DNA from: Plantago ovata
Taxonomy: Eukaryota > Streptophyta > Magnoliopsida > Lamiales > Plantaginaceae
Assembly (NCBI GenBank): GCA_028274465.1
Contig: CM051458.1
Coordinates: 77,396,085 to 77,460,084 of the forward strand
Reading direction: 5' to 3'
Length of the DNA stretch: 64,000 nucleotides
The position numbers were made by a program, and so were the translations under genes. Positions 10,398-21,664 of the stretch are shown one piece after another. Positions within the stretch are counted from its first letter, which is position 1, and each line of letters begins with the position of its first letter. The notes under the pieces were generated by a model that was not told where the DNA came from, ran no database searches, and was given only the letters and a program-made list of their open reading frames with translations.

Positions 10398-11057
10398 GTA
10401 AGTTTTCGGTTACTTGCCTTTAATTTCTTCTCTTTTTGCCTGAATTTCTTGCCCTTTCGCTTTACGGTTTCCTCTTTTGTTTCTCGGTTTCGCCCTTTAT
10501 ACTTCGGTTTCGCCCTTTTTTTTTTGATTTCGTCTTCCCGGAATGATGTTATCTGAATCAATTGCCGGTGGATGTCGGCCTGAGAACGGCCTTGGACCTA
10601 ATAAAATTGTAAACGGACTTGTAAACGGACTTTAATGGGATCGAATTGGATCGATTTGACTTGCATGGCCGTAGAAGTAGCTCCCTGTTCTTTTATGCCT
10701 TTGTTTTCTTTGCTGTATACCCCTTGTCGCCTCCTCCTTGGATTAAGGCCGTAGCTGTAACTGTAGGAAGTCTTTTCGGGCGGTTGGTCGCTCGGTTGCT
10801 CTTCGAGTTTTATATATGCATGCTCGCTCTTCGCCTGTTTTATATGCATGTGGGTATGCTGTTCGCTTTTCTTATGCGTCGAGCGGTTGGTCGCTCCATG
10901 TATGCTCCTCGCTTCTACTTGTGCCTTACTGTAGAGTAGTTTCTTTTCTTTCGTTTGAGATTTTTCTCCGTTCGGGAGGTCGAACGTAATGAATATACCT
11001 AAAAGGACCTCTCGGACTATCACAAACCATCCTAACTTCTTCTTTGCCCACCTTTAG
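10398..11057 (+). other. 5'-UTR intron of the antisense accessory gene
   Basis: Donor GTAAGT at 10398 and acceptor CACCTTTAG ending at 11057, one base before the ATG codon at 11059. Long T-rich leader introns are typical of expressed plant genes. Predicted from splice consensus only. Confidence 0.65.
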
Positions 11058-11058
11058 G

Positions 11059-14000
11059 ATGTCCGAGAGGAGCGATGACAGTCAGAACCTATCGGCAGCT
11101 GGAGAGTATGGGAGCGACCATACTACGTCGCCTGATACGTCAGACGTATCGGCCACCTTTCTCGATGATACCATAGAGCAGGCTGCTGATGAGCCTCAGC
11201 TCGAGCAGGGTGGCGAGCAGGCTGCCGAGGAAGGGGACGAAGAGACTGAGAGCGAGGAGGATCTCTATCAGCTTGTTTCCCGTAAGAGGCGACGTACCGA
11301 GGACGATGACTTTATCGACGACCGGACGGAGGCGGAAGGGGGCCCTTCTAATCCTGGCGTGTCCGCAGAGTTAATTACTCGCGCTGCCCAAGTCCATGGG
11401 CGTAACTATGGGGCAGTTAATGTGGTCCCTCCTGCAGACATCAGGATCGAGGAGATGGATGACACGGAGAGGCCGGAGTTAGCCTTGGCCCTTTATGAGG
11501 AGGGTGAACATTCGACCCAACGCGGGAAGGCCCCAATTCCCGTTCAGATCATCGATAGCGATGAGACGGAAGAGGAGAGTGAGGAGGATGATGAAGCTAC
11601 CTCTCCTCGGACTAGTCCCCCTTCGAAGAGGGTTAGGTTTCCTCCACAAACCACTAGGAGGGCTGTTATTACCGATGAGGAGGATGATGAAGTTCCTTTG
11701 TCGATCGGAGATGCGAACAGGGATGAAGCTGGTCCGAGCACAAGGTCTCCTTCTTTCTCGGAAGGGCAAAGACGGGCCATTAGAGATGCGAAGAGGTTCG
11801 CACGCGAGGAGGAGACTAGCTACCACTCTATCGATCCGACCACGATAGATTTCACTTTTCCGAGTGGGACCCGAGCACCCAATCCACTCGAGGGCCAGGA
11901 GGGTGAGATGCGCCTTGCTCAGATGGCTGCTGACAAGAAGAAAGCGGAGAAGAGAGCGAGCAAGCGTTCTCGCTCTGGCAAGTCCAAGAAGGCGAAGGTT
12001 GTCGAGGAGCCAGAGCCTAAAACCACTAAGGCTGCTGAGAAGAAATTTACGAAAAGTGCCCGCACAGTAGACCTCCCCGATCCTCAGGGCGAGAAGAACG
12101 AGGATGGCATTATCCCGACCACCTCTTCTACTGTCAAAGTCGAGGAGATTCCCACACTTAGATGGAAGTATTCTCTTCCTGAGAATAAGTTTGACATCCT
12201 CGTGCCCAAGGAGGACCAAACTTTTTACAATGCTCCTCCTGGGTACATGGCTGTCCATTGCTTGAGCTTGGATCGAGGATGGATTCTACCATTCTGTGAT
12301 GCTTTCCGAGACATCTTCAACACTCTGGGGATCGCTCCTTGGCAGCTGGTGCCAAGTGCCTTTGGCACCTTGGTATGTTTTTGAGTCTTTTGCATGAAGA
12401 AGGGGATCGAGCTGAATTTCCACAACTTCAACCAATTGTTCCGAGTCTCGATGAGCTCCGGGAACAAGTACTTCTATTATTTCAATGCTCGGCCAGGGTT
12501 GGGCTTCATCATGGACGCTCCCAGCTCCTCGGGCTACAAATGGTTTCATAGGTACTTCTACATCAAGAAGAGGAAGTTGCCTAACATGACCGAGGAGGAG
12601 GTGGAGTGGGGAGTACCCAAACTTATGTTCCGAGGAAAGATAGCGGACAAGCATCCATTGCCCGAGGAGTCCGATCCGTGGGTCGTGGAGCTCGAGGAGA
12701 AAAATCGGGGACCCCATCCCGAGAAGTACTTCTACTGGGGGTTGGTCCTCCAGCCACTTCCGTTTTTGGCGGGCCTTTCGCCTTATGCGTACACAGGGTA
12801 TATCGGGAACCGATATACCAAAAAAGTCCTCTTTGGTAATATGTCTTTGTATTGTTTCTTCGCTTTGCACTTGTATTTTTTCTTTGCTTGCTTTATTTGT
12901 TTGTAGTATGTCCTCGCTTTTTTCCATTCCTCGTCGATTCTTATTGCTCCTCGATCATACTGACTTGTGTTTATTATCCTGCAGCTTATTGGTTCCAGTG
13001 GATAATGTCGAAGACTTTAGCCACGAAGGAGGAACAGAGGAGAAAGTAGAGGCTGGCCAACAAGCAAACGAAGATCCTCGGTTCTCTGAACTTGACCCCT
13101 CCTCGGAACGCCGCGCATCATCGAGATGCTTTAGTTCAGGAGGGGCTCGATACGAGAGAGAACCCTGTGGAGGCCATCAAGAGGGCCGAGGAGGAGGCTG
13201 CGGCGAAGAGGGCCAAGGAGGCTAAAGAGGCCGAGGAGGAGGCCAGAAATACAATCGAGGCAGAGAAGAGGCCGGAGAGGCCGGCTGCTAAGAAGGGAGC
13301 GAGGAAGCTCAATCTGGGAGGAAACAATGAGCCAGCCCGCAAGAAGGGTAAGGTAGCCGCTTCTGGAGATGAAGTGAAGCGGCTCATTCAGATGAGCGAC
13401 CTTGACCGGGCGCACGAGCTCAGCATGTGCTCGCTCCAGGTACTTTCCTTTATTCTCTGTTGTAAATTTTTCTAAGTATAAAAATTTTTCCTCCTCGCTA
13501 ACTGTGTCTTCCTTTTGCAGCTCGAGCACTTGAAGGAGGCTTATGGCCAAGTTGCTGCTGACAGAGCCGACATAGGGGTCGTGATCAAGGACCTTGAGAA
13601 GAAGCTTGCTGCTTCAGAGTCTAAAGCCAAGGTCTCAGAGGCTGAGGCCGGGAAGCTGAAAATGAAGGTGGACGAGCTCGAGAAGGAGCTGTCCCGTGAG
13701 AAGTCGAGGAGCAAGAGCTTCAAGGGTGCCTATGCTACTTTATCCATTTGCATGGAAAAGTTCAAGGCCAGCATCCTGTCCTTTCTGAAGGGAAGCCGAG
13801 TCGCCGCTGCTCGCGACTTCATGTCCTCGGTCACCTACAAGCTGGCCCAGAGAGACGTGCAAGTGGCGTCTCGCGAGGAGGGCTTCTTTTCTTGCGTTGG
13901 CCAGCTGAAGAGGGTCAACTTGCTCCCGGCCGACTTCGATCCTGATGATCGCGAGGACTTGCATCCTGGAAGGCGCGAGGATCTTACTCCTTACCCTGAT

Positions 14001-14366
14001 GAGGAGATTACCGAGGAGATGCACGAGGCGTGCGAGTTTGGTGAGCTGGTGACCGACCCTGAAGTTCCATATCCTAGCAAGCCAGCTTACCTTCCCGCCT
14101 GGGTGCCCGAGTGCTTAAGGAGCGGGATAATCTATCCGTTCGAGAAGGCAGCTCTTCGGAACGCTGCTTGGGTAAAGTTAAGTGATCCGGTCCTCGGGAG
14201 GGCAGCCGACTTCGTCGAGCCAGAGCTGACCATGTATGAGAAGGCTATCGAAGAGGCTCAGGCTCTGGAGCGAGACAACGCTGAAGGCCCTGAAATGAGC
14301 ACTGTGCGAGGAGCTGCAAGCGCGACCACCCCGGTCACTAAATTCACTGATAGTCGCACTCGTTAA
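11059..14366 (+). CDS. Antisense accessory gene of Tat Gypsy (Transposase_28-like plus coiled coil)
   Basis: A spliced gene on the strand opposite gag-pol. The start MSERSDD at 11059 directly follows the leader intron. Exons as I read them are 11058-12835, 12985-13439 and 13521-14366, with GT-AG introns at 12836-12984 and 13440-13520. The N-terminal 350 residues are acidic and basic low complexity. Then comes a domain like the Pfam 'putative gypsy type transposon' family (Transposase_28): GYMAVHCLSLDRGWILPF, then the NTLGIAPWQLVP block. An Ala/Lys/Glu-rich stretch and a heptad-like coiled coil (EKKLAASESKAKVSEAEAGK region) follow. A TGA at 12382 and a TAG near 13047 interrupt the otherwise continuous frame. 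Tat elements such as Grande are known to carry antisense ORFs in this position; their function is unknown. Confidence 0.75.
12836..12984 (+). other. Intron 1 of the accessory coding region
   Basis: 149 bp, donor TTTG/GTAATATG, acceptor ATCCTGCAG/C, phase 1. The frames on either side join without a stop at the junction. Confidence 0.7.
13440..13520 (+). other. Intron 2 of the accessory coding region
   Basis: 81 bp, donor CTCCAG/GTACTT, acceptor CCTTTTGCAG/CTCGAG. The coding frames on both sides continue across it. Confidence 0.75.
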
Positions 14367-14549
14367 GACCGGGGAGCCTCTTGAAGACCGAGTATGCTCG
14401 GGCCTGTTGTAATCTTTTCCATTTCTGTACTTGCTTTTATTTCCGAACAAATTTCAAATTTCATTCGGCCCATTGTGGCACTCTTCGAAACATATTTGTT
14501 TGTAATATATGTTTAACTGTTGTTGTCTCATCGCTACTCTTTTCTTTCA

Positions 14550-14555
14550 ATAAAA
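14550..14555 (+). terminator. Poly(A) signal of the accessory gene
   Basis: AATAAA about 185 bp after the stop codon, in T-rich context with TTGTTGT-type elements upstream. Confidence 0.6.
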
Positions 14556-15184
14556 TGTAATGCTCTTCGCTTTCTTACTTACACTTGTGTTCTTACTAAT
14601 TCCAATTTTTGTTATGACGTATAACTTGGATAGAGTAGTCAAACACGTATAAGTTAGAATCGAGAACCAATGTTCTTCGCTACAAGCTCTCCGAACTATC
14701 AACGTAGATTCTGCGCTTCTCGATCGTTTTGAACACTTAGGAAAGAATTCTAAGTGTTGAACTTAGAAAAATTTCCAAGTGTAGAGTTAGAAAGACTGGA
14801 AGTCGCTCTCCTCGATCACTTCCGTCTCCTCGCTTTTCTTCTTTGAATGGTTTCCTGATAAATTCTCTCATAGAGTTTGGAGAGCGGGGAGGGTTCCCCT
14901 TAATCATGGAAATCGAATAGCTTTTATGTAGGTCAAGTAAGCTTTCTCGATCGAGTAGTCATATTTTTTGAGTATAGTAGCTCTATACTTGAACATTTTC
15001 TTGTTGAAAGATAGACATTGTATTGATTTGTCGGAAATGCAATTACAATGGGGGCTCCTCGGCCGGCTTGCTTACAACAACTTCTTAACAAAAACAATAG
15101 GTACCTCTCACTTGGACCAGTGAGGAATCCTTCTCGGTATATTTCCCATGGGTTCTTCCAAAAGGCTTTTTTCTCCCCACAACT
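14556..15184. other. Noncoding spacer between convergent genes in Gypsy
   Basis: About 630 bp separates the poly(A) signal of the plus-strand gene from the stop of minus-strand pol. I see no gene or strong repeat. Confidence 0.5.
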
Positions 15185-18100
15185 TCAAGCGTAGAATCTC
15201 TGGAGGTTAGAAGTATTCCATGGGTTCTTTAATACTCTTCCCTCCATGTCTTGAAGGCGATAACTTCCATTGGACCTTGCTTCAATTATCTTGTAGGGGC
15301 CTTCCCAATTGGGTTGCATCTTCCCAACTTTGCCCAGGATGTCCGCTCTTCGGAGTACTAGGTCTCCTACTTGGAAGTCTCTCTCTCTTACGCCTTTGTT
15401 GTAGGTTTTTGCGATGAGTGCTTGATATCTGAGGATATTGGCCAAGGCGTTGGTCCTCGCTTCACTGATTGTCTCCAGATCGAAGAGTCTCTCTGTATGA
15501 TTGTCCTCGGGTTGATACCCTTGGATTCTGAGGGTTTCCACCGCCACTTCTGCTGGTATGACCGCCTCGGACCCATAAACTAGCGAGAAGGGAGTCTCTC
15601 TTGTAGCTGTCTTTGAAGTAGTGCGGTATGCCCACACCACTCCATCAAGCTCGTCGACCCAGTCCTTGTTGGTGGCGAACCTCTTCTGCAAGGTGTTGAC
15701 GAGGATCTTGTTGACGGCCTCTGTTTGCCCATTGGATTGAGGATGTCCTACGGAGGTATACCTCCTCTCAATCTTCATTTCCTTGCACCATTCATTGAAT
15801 CTTTGGCCACAAAATTGAGCACCATTATCCGAGATGAGGACCCTTGGCAAGCAAAATCGACACACGATGTTCCTCCATACGAAGTTCATCACTCTTTGTT
15901 CGGTGATGGTAGATACTGCCTCAACTTCCGCCCACTTGCTAAAGTATTCGACTGCAACAATGATGAACTTCTTTTGACCCGTGCCTCTTGGAAAAGGATC
16001 GACTATGTCGATGCCCCATATGTCGAAAGGGCAAGTGATGGCGATGGGCATGAGAGGTTTCGCCGGGACGTTGATCAAATTGGCGTGCATTTGACACTCC
16101 TCGCACTTTCTCACAAATTGGGCAGCGTCTTCGCGAACAGTGGGCCAGTAGTATCCTTGTCGAATGACTTTTTGCGCGAGGGTTCTTCCTCCGGCATGGT
16201 CTCCGCAACTTCCTCGATGCATTTCTCCAAGAAGTTTTTGAACTTCATGCTCGGCGACGCATCTCAAGTAGACTCCCTCGAAAGACCTTTTGTACAAGTA
16301 GTCTCCTTGCACGATGTATCGAGGAGCTTTTCCCTTGATTCTCCTCGCTTCAGCCTTGTCACGAGGAAGGCTTCCATTTTTGAGATATGTAGTTATCTCT
16401 TGCATCCAACTCGGTTGGTCGTCAATTGCCAAGACGTTTGGCTTTGATGACCATAAAGATGATGCGTTGATTCTCATAAGTATCACGTTCCGGGTATCAA
16501 CTCCTCCGGAGGCTGAAGCATACTTTGATAGGGCATCTGCTCTTTGATTGAGATCTCTCGAGAACTTTTCAATCTCACAACTTTCGAATTTTTGGATTTC
16601 TTCCGTGATGGCGCTCTTGTATTCAGCTAGTGAGTCTTTCTTGGTTCTGAATTTCCCCGAGATTTGCTTCTCGGCCAGTTGGGAATCAGTGAAGAGATGT
16701 AGCTTCTTCACTTCGAATGACTTTGCCATACGTAGAGCTATGAGTATGGCTTCATATTCTGCTTCATTGTTGGAGACCGGAAAACTAAGAGTAACGGCGT
16801 ACTCGAGTTCAGCCCCTCCGGGACTCTTGAAGTATATTCCTATCCCGCCATTTTTTCCTGATGAGGATCCATCAACATGAAGAATCCAGACGTCTCCATG
16901 GTCGACTAATTCTTTGGGTTTTGGAGAGACGGTCTCTGCACCCTTTGGCTCGTCGGTTTTCTCTGTCAGGAACACTTCATGTCTTTTCCTTTTGGTTTGG
17001 GACATCGCCTTAAGCTCTTTTAAAGCATCTTCCAGAGCTTGCATTGGGTTGTTTTGATGGGGTTGCTCTTCGACCATCATCAGAGCATTGTTTGTTTCCG
17101 AAGAGTTTTCCTCTGAAGTTCCTTTTGAGGGATACTCCACGAGGAAGTCGGCAATGACTTGTGCTTTCTTGGCCACGGGTACTTGATAGTCGATGTCGTA
17201 CTCACTTAACTCGATCGCCCATCTTGCCATTCTTCCCGAATTTTCGGGTTTTCCGAGGACTTGCTTAAGAGGTTGCTTTGTCAAGACTACAACCTTGTGA
17301 GCACCAAAGTAGGGTTTTAACCTCCTTGCAGTATAAACGAGGGCAAAGGAAAGCCTCTCGATATCCATGTACCGCGTTTCAGCTCCGGCGAGTACTTTGC
17401 TCAAGTAGTAGATGGGCAAGTGGTCGTTCCCTTGGATTCGTACCAAGACCGAGCTGATAGCTTCCCCAGTTGCTGCTAGGTACAAGTAAAGTACCTCTCC
17501 TTCTACGGGTTTTGACAATAAAGGAGGAGCGAGTAGGTATTCTTTCAGCTTCTCGAAGGCTTCCTCGCACTCCTTCGTCCACTCGAAGTGGCTGCTCTTT
17601 CTCAACACCTTGAAAAAAGGTAGATTTTTCTCGGTAGACCTCGAGATGAATCTACTCAACGCAATTGATTTTCCGACCAATTGTTGCACCTCATTGATGG
17701 ATTGAGGTTGTGGAAGATCGAGGATGGCCTTTATCTTTTCGGGGTTTGCTTCTATTCCTCTTTCTGTCACCATGTAACCGAGGAACTTCCCCCCTTTGAC
17801 TCCGAAGGTACACTTCGCCGGGTTGAGCTTCATTCCATACTTTCTCAAGATTGAGAAGCATTTTGCCAGGTAACCTACGTGTTGCTCCTCGGTTTTGCTC
17901 TTGACGAGCATGTCATCGACGTATACTTCCATTGTTTTACCCAGCTCTTCTTTGAACATTTTGTTAACCAACATCTGATAGGTCGCTCCGGCGTTCTTAA
18001 GACCAAATGGCATCACATTGAAGCAGTACACATTGCCATTAGCGAAGAAGGCAGTCTTAGGCACATCATCCTTAGCCATTTTGACATGGTAGAAGCCCTG

Positions 18101-18328
18101 GTATGCATCCATGAAACTTAGGAGGGCGCATCCAGCGGTGGAATCGACCAGCTGGTCGATCCGTGGGAGAGGGTATGGATCCTTCGGGCAAAACTTGTTG
18201 AGCCTTGTGAAATTGTTGCACATTCGCCATTTTCTCGGACCCTTCTCCACGAGGACCACATTGCATACCCAATCAGAGTATCTCACCTCCTTGATGTGCC
18301 CGGCTTTAAGAAGTCTTTGGACTTCCGC
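15185..18328 (-). CDS. pol: Gypsy Pol: RT, RNase H, second RNase H, integrase
   Basis: The enzymatic part of the polyprotein that copies the RNA genome and integrates the cDNA. In order: reverse transcriptase with VYVDDMLVKS as the catalytic motif; the RT-linked RNase H (YLAATGEAISSVL); a second RNase H starting HVDGSSSGKNGGIG with NNEAEYEA and FTDSQL acidic residues, which marks the Tat group; then integrase with an HHCC zinc finger ending CEECQMH and a DDE core seen in WGIDIVDPFP, LISDNGAQF and GQTEAVNK. It ends with a GDLVLRR chromodomain-like C terminus. It lies in the same frame as gag-pro, separated by a single TAA at 18329-18331. The apparent start at 18286 is a GTG inside RT, not a real initiator. 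Confidence 0.92.
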   Translation of the reverse strand, partial: AEVQRLLKAGHIKEVRYSDWVCNVVLVEKGPRKWRMCNNFTRLNKFCPKDPYPLPRIDQLVDSTAGCALLSFMDAYQGFYHVKMAKDDVPKTAFFANGNVYCFNVMPFGLKNAGATYQMLVNKMFKEELGKTMEVYVDDMLVKSKTEEQHVGYLAKCFSILRKYGMKLNPAKCTFGVKGGKFLGYMVTERGIEANPEKIKAILDLPQPQSINEVQQLVGKSIALSRFISRSTEKNLPFFKVLRKSSHFEWTKECEEAFEKLKEYLLAPPLLSKPVEGEVLYLYLAATGEAISSVLVRIQGNDHLPIYYLSKVLAGAETRYMDIERLSFALVYTARRLKPYFGAHKVVVLTKQPLKQVLGKPENSGRMARWAIELSEYDIDYQVPVAKKAQVIADFLVEYPSKGTSEENSSETNNALMMVEEQPHQNNPMQALEDALKELKAMSQTKRKRHEVFLTEKTDEPKGAETVSPKPKELVDHGDVWILHVDGSSSGKNGGIGIYFKSPGGAELEYAVTLSFPVSNNEAEYEAILIALRMAKSFEVKKLHLFTDSQLAEKQISGKFRTKKDSLAEYKSAITEEIQKFESCEIEKFSRDLNQRADALSKYASASGGVDTRNVILMRINASSLWSSKPNVLAIDDQPSWMQEITTYLKNGSLPRDKAEARRIKGKAPRYIVQGDYLYKRSFEGVYLRCVAEHEVQKLLGEMHRGSCGDHAGGRTLAQKVIRQGYYWPTVREDAAQFVRKCEECQMHANLINVPAKPLMPIAITCPFDIWGIDIVDPFPRGTGQKKFIIVAVEYFSKWAEVEAVSTITEQRVMNFVWRNIVCRFCLPRVLISDNGAQFCGQRFNEWCKEMKIERRYTSVGHPQSNGQTEAVNKILVNTLQKRFATNKDWVDELDGVVWAYRTTSKTATRETPFSLVYGSEAVIPAEVAVETLRIQGYQPEDNHTERLFDLETISEARTNALANILRYQALIAKTYNKGVRERDFQVGDLVLRRADILGKVGKMQPNWEGPYKIIEARSNGSYRLQDMEGRVLKNPWNTSNLQRFYA

Positions 18329-21300
18329 TTATATGATGGCATTATCTTCCGCACTGAAGTCTCTTCTCTTTTCTCTGATGTGGGTGATCGACGGGTCTAC
18401 GTTCAGACGGTGAACGGCGACGCGTGGGTCGATCCCCTTCAGGTCCTCGGTACTCCATGCGAAGATATCGTTGTTATCCTTCAAGCACTGGATGAGTTTC
18501 ATCCTGACTTCAGTAGTCATCTCGGTGCCGATTTTTGTGACCTTGTCGGCACTTCCTTCAACAATTTGGATTTCTTCTAGGGCTTCTCTTGCTTCAATTT
18601 TGTTTTCCTCAAAGAATTTCTTCTTTTTGGAAGAGGGTGGGACTGGTGGAATCACTTGATACTCCTCGAGCTCCTTAACAGCTCCTACTAGAGTATCCTT
18701 GTCTTTTTTCATGATTGCTTTTCTTCGCCTAAGTGACGGACTTGGCTTTTTTGACTTTCTCTTCACTCGCCGAACCGTGTAGAAACGATAAGGCGCATTG
18801 TGAACAAGGGGTGTCTCCTCAGATGACTGCCCGGGGTTGGGTTCTCCAATGGCAACCCTTGAAGTGAACTTGGCTGACATGGTGTAGCATTCCCATGCTT
18901 CTCGTATGTCTCCTACTTCTTGTCCAATTCCCAAAGGAGTGGGGAACTTTAGCTTGTTGTGGACCGTGGATACTACAGCTCGGAATTGAGAGAGACCGGG
19001 TCGGCCTAGGACTGCAAAATAATCAAACGACATATCGATGACCACAAAAGGAACCTGTTGCGTCACTCGTCTAGGAGCGCTGCCCATCGATACCGTGAGG
19101 TTGATCATTCCGAGCGGCATGATAGGTTGTCCTCCGAATCCTACCAATGCGCTCCTCACTTCTCTTAGCCCTTCTCTTGGGTTCATTTGCATCCTTTTCA
19201 AGGTTCCGGTGAAAATCAAGTTTGCCGAGCACCCGGTGTCGACGAGGATCCTTCCTAGCTTGTATGATTGAACGTCCAAGGAAACTACGAGTGGAACGCA
19301 AGGATCATAGATGTTCCCTCCTCCGGCATGCTTCAGAGGTATCTCGCTATCATCGAAAGAGATAACATTCGTTCCTGGTCGTGCGGCCTGAGCGTACTTC
19401 ACATCTCGGACCCTAAGGTTGTCCGCCGTAATCTCCCTCTGATTACGAGTGTCGCCCCCCGCGGGTCCTCCCGCAATTGTGAGAGTGTGGATGCTTCCAT
19501 TCACGGGGCGGTTCTCATAATTGTTGTAATTATGAATGTCGTCGTCCTGGGGATTTCCTTGGTAGGGGTGCTCGCTCCCACCCCTAGGTGGTGGAGGCAG
19601 GAGTGCCAGAGGTTCCTCCTTCCGGATGTAGCTAACCAATTGGCCGTTGCGTATCATCCTCTCAATTTCGTTCTTGAGCTCGACACACTCATCTGAGGTG
19701 TGCCCTTTCCCTTTGTGAAACTTGCAAAATTTTTCCGAGCTCTTGTTCCTTTGATTTTCCTTAATCGGGGGTGGCCATGAGACGTCTAGCTTCCTCGAGA
19801 CTATATAGTTCAAGATGTCGGATCTTGGCCTATTCAAGTCTGTGTAGTTGCTATATCGTCTGGGAGGTGATCTTCGAGGAGGAGACCTCTTGTCTCTGAA
19901 ATCATTTCTTGAGTTGCCCTCCTTGATCAACCCAAATTTTTGCTCTTTCCTCTGCTTCCCGGGATTTTGGGGGCGAGGAGGGTACTCCCTCTCTTTTTCT
20001 TTTTCTTTCCCTTTTTCCTTGGGAAGATTGGTTCTCACGGTGACCGTTTTTCGGAATTCCTCAGCCTCGAGGAAATCCTTGCAAACTTTGGCGAGTTGTG
20101 CTTCATTCTCCACACACGATGCTGAGAGTACATCTTGGAATTTGATGTTGGTAGTATTACCATACAAATATTCTTTCCTCTCATTGATCGAGTGATCTTC
20201 GACTTGGAGGGATGCTTCATGAAAGCGATTGATGAAGTCCCTCAAGTCTTCGTTGTTTTTCTGCACAATTTCAGCCAAGTACCTCACCCGTCTCTTGGCG
20301 TTCATTACCTTCTCGAAACGTTTAGAGAACTCCTTACAGAGATCTCTATATGACTTGATGGATCGGTGAGGGAGGCGCGACCACCACTTCATGGCCTCTC
20401 CGGAGAGGTTAGCCGGAAAGAGGAGTGCTTTGGTCCTAGAATCATGACCGTAAGCGTCCATCTTAGTGCCAAATCTTACCAAGTAGTCTTTTGGACAACT
20501 TGTTCCATCATAGCTTTCGAAGGTGGGGAACCCTCTTTCGATTTTGGCTTGGTGGCTTCTGATCTCATCACATAAAGGGCTCGGATCTTGGTCTTGCTCT
20601 CTCTCTTGGACAGTTCCTCGAAGAGTCTCTATCTGAGCATCAAGTGCGGATTTCCTCGCGTTGAGTTCCTCCAGAGTGAGCCTCTTCCCCGTGATCGGGT
20701 CGACCAGGGGGGTTACCTCAGCTACTGTTCTCAATGCTTGATTCTCCTCCACTGCTTCTTGTTGGTTTTGAGGAGTTACCTGGTTGGGGGTAACTTGATT
20801 GGGGAGAGCGGGTGGTGTAGCGACCACCTGAACTCTATTTTCTTGTTGCGCCACATTTTGTAATGATGCCCGTATTCTTCTATCAATCAGGTCTCTCAAG
20901 TCTTCCGGGGCACCTTGGGGTCCTAACCTCGATTGAACTCTCGATGGTCCAAGTCGAGATTGGATCGGCCTGGTGTTGGCTCTCGAATGTGCTTCATCTT
21001 GTGCGACAGGTGCTCTTCCTTGGGATTGACGAGGAGCGACCAGGGTGACTCGAGGTTGCTCTTGCACCGGGGCTTGTTGTTCTCCTTGAGCTTGTATCTC
21101 AGTATTAACCCTAATAGCCTCATTACCTCCGACATATCCTTGTAGAGTAAGAAGGAAGAGACCGTATTGAGCTTCGCCCATCCCGAAGTCTGATGGTCGG
21201 ACTACACGTCCATCAGGAAGGGTGAAGGTCAATGCGGCCGGTTGAGGAGGGTTCACTGCCACGGGAGGTTGGTTGATTGCTACCGGATGAGGCTGCCCCT

Positions 21301-21577
21301 TAGACTCGGCGTTGTTCGGGACTCTCAAAGCTCCATAGGCATTTCCTACCGGGACTCCTTGCGGGTTATTTTCTCCCGATCTTTCATTTTGGGAGTGGGT
21401 GACATTAGTAAATGCCCCCTCCATGTAATCCCGATTCCTTGCAACATTGTTGTTTCTTGGTTCCCTCGGAACACCATCCGTTCCTCCTCCGCGACCGTTA
21501 CTAGAGGGACGGCCTCTAGGTCGAGGAGGGTTCCTGGGTGGTGCATTAGCAAGACGGTTGCTTCTTCTGGGAGGCAT
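18329..21577 (-). CDS. gag: Gypsy Gag-protease
   Basis: A 1,082-residue structural polyprotein starting at ATG 21577 (MPPRRSNRLANAPP). A Pro/Arg-rich and Gln-rich N terminus is followed by the retrotransposon Gag domain (ALLFPANLSGEAMKWWSRLP, then the SIKSYRDLCKEF block). A CKFHKGKGHTSDEC knuckle-like motif is typical of Tat Gags, and the aspartic protease has LVDTGCSANL. The C terminus runs into the start of RT. The TAA at its end replaces a residue that is usually coding, so it is either a single point mutation or a gag/pol control stop. No other break was seen, which fits the young LTRs. Confidence 0.92.
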   Translation of the reverse strand: MPPRRSNRLANAPPRNPPRPRGRPSSNGRGGGTDGVPREPRNNNVARNRDYMEGAFTNVTHSQNERSGENNPQGVPVGNAYGALRVPNNAESKGQPHPVAINQPPVAVNPPQPAALTFTLPDGRVVRPSDFGMGEAQYGLFLLTLQGYVGGNEAIRVNTEIQAQGEQQAPVQEQPRVTLVAPRQSQGRAPVAQDEAHSRANTRPIQSRLGPSRVQSRLGPQGAPEDLRDLIDRRIRASLQNVAQQENRVQVVATPPALPNQVTPNQVTPQNQQEAVEENQALRTVAEVTPLVDPITGKRLTLEELNARKSALDAQIETLRGTVQEREQDQDPSPLCDEIRSHQAKIERGFPTFESYDGTSCPKDYLVRFGTKMDAYGHDSRTKALLFPANLSGEAMKWWSRLPHRSIKSYRDLCKEFSKRFEKVMNAKRRVRYLAEIVQKNNEDLRDFINRFHEASLQVEDHSINERKEYLYGNTTNIKFQDVLSASCVENEAQLAKVCKDFLEAEEFRKTVTVRTNLPKEKGKEKEKEREYPPRPQNPGKQRKEQKFGLIKEGNSRNDFRDKRSPPRRSPPRRYSNYTDLNRPRSDILNYIVSRKLDVSWPPPIKENQRNKSSEKFCKFHKGKGHTSDECVELKNEIERMIRNGQLVSYIRKEEPLALLPPPPRGGSEHPYQGNPQDDDIHNYNNYENRPVNGSIHTLTIAGGPAGGDTRNQREITADNLRVRDVKYAQAARPGTNVISFDDSEIPLKHAGGGNIYDPCVPLVVSLDVQSYKLGRILVDTGCSANLIFTGTLKRMQMNPREGLREVRSALVGFGGQPIMPLGMINLTVSMGSAPRRVTQQVPFVVIDMSFDYFAVLGRPGLSQFRAVVSTVHNKLKFPTPLGIGQEVGDIREAWECYTMSAKFTSRVAIGEPNPGQSSEETPLVHNAPYRFYTVRRVKRKSKKPSPSLRRRKAIMKKDKDTLVGAVKELEEYQVIPPVPPSSKKKKFFEENKIEAREALEEIQIVEGSADKVTKIGTEMTTEVRMKLIQCLKDNNDIFAWSTEDLKGIDPRVAVHRLNVDPSITHIREKRRDFSAEDNAII

Positions 21578-21645
21578 ATTCGTGAAGTGTTACGAGGAGG
21601 AATGTGGCTCGACCAGTAGGGCAAGGAATGACCTTTCGTGTCGAT

Positions 21646-21663
21646 TCCCACAGACGGCGCCGA
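21646..21663 (-). other. Gypsy primer binding site
   Basis: On the minus strand TCGGCGCCGTCTGTGGGA follows the LTR edge after a short spacer. GGCGCCGT-type PBSs are typical of the Tat/Athila branch. I do not assign the tRNA. Confidence 0.75.
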
Positions 21664-21664
21664 A

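Noticed and set aside
11479..12258. 259-codon minus-strand frame opposite the accessory gene
   Set aside because: Shadow of the plus-strand exon caused by its codon composition; no start context or family.
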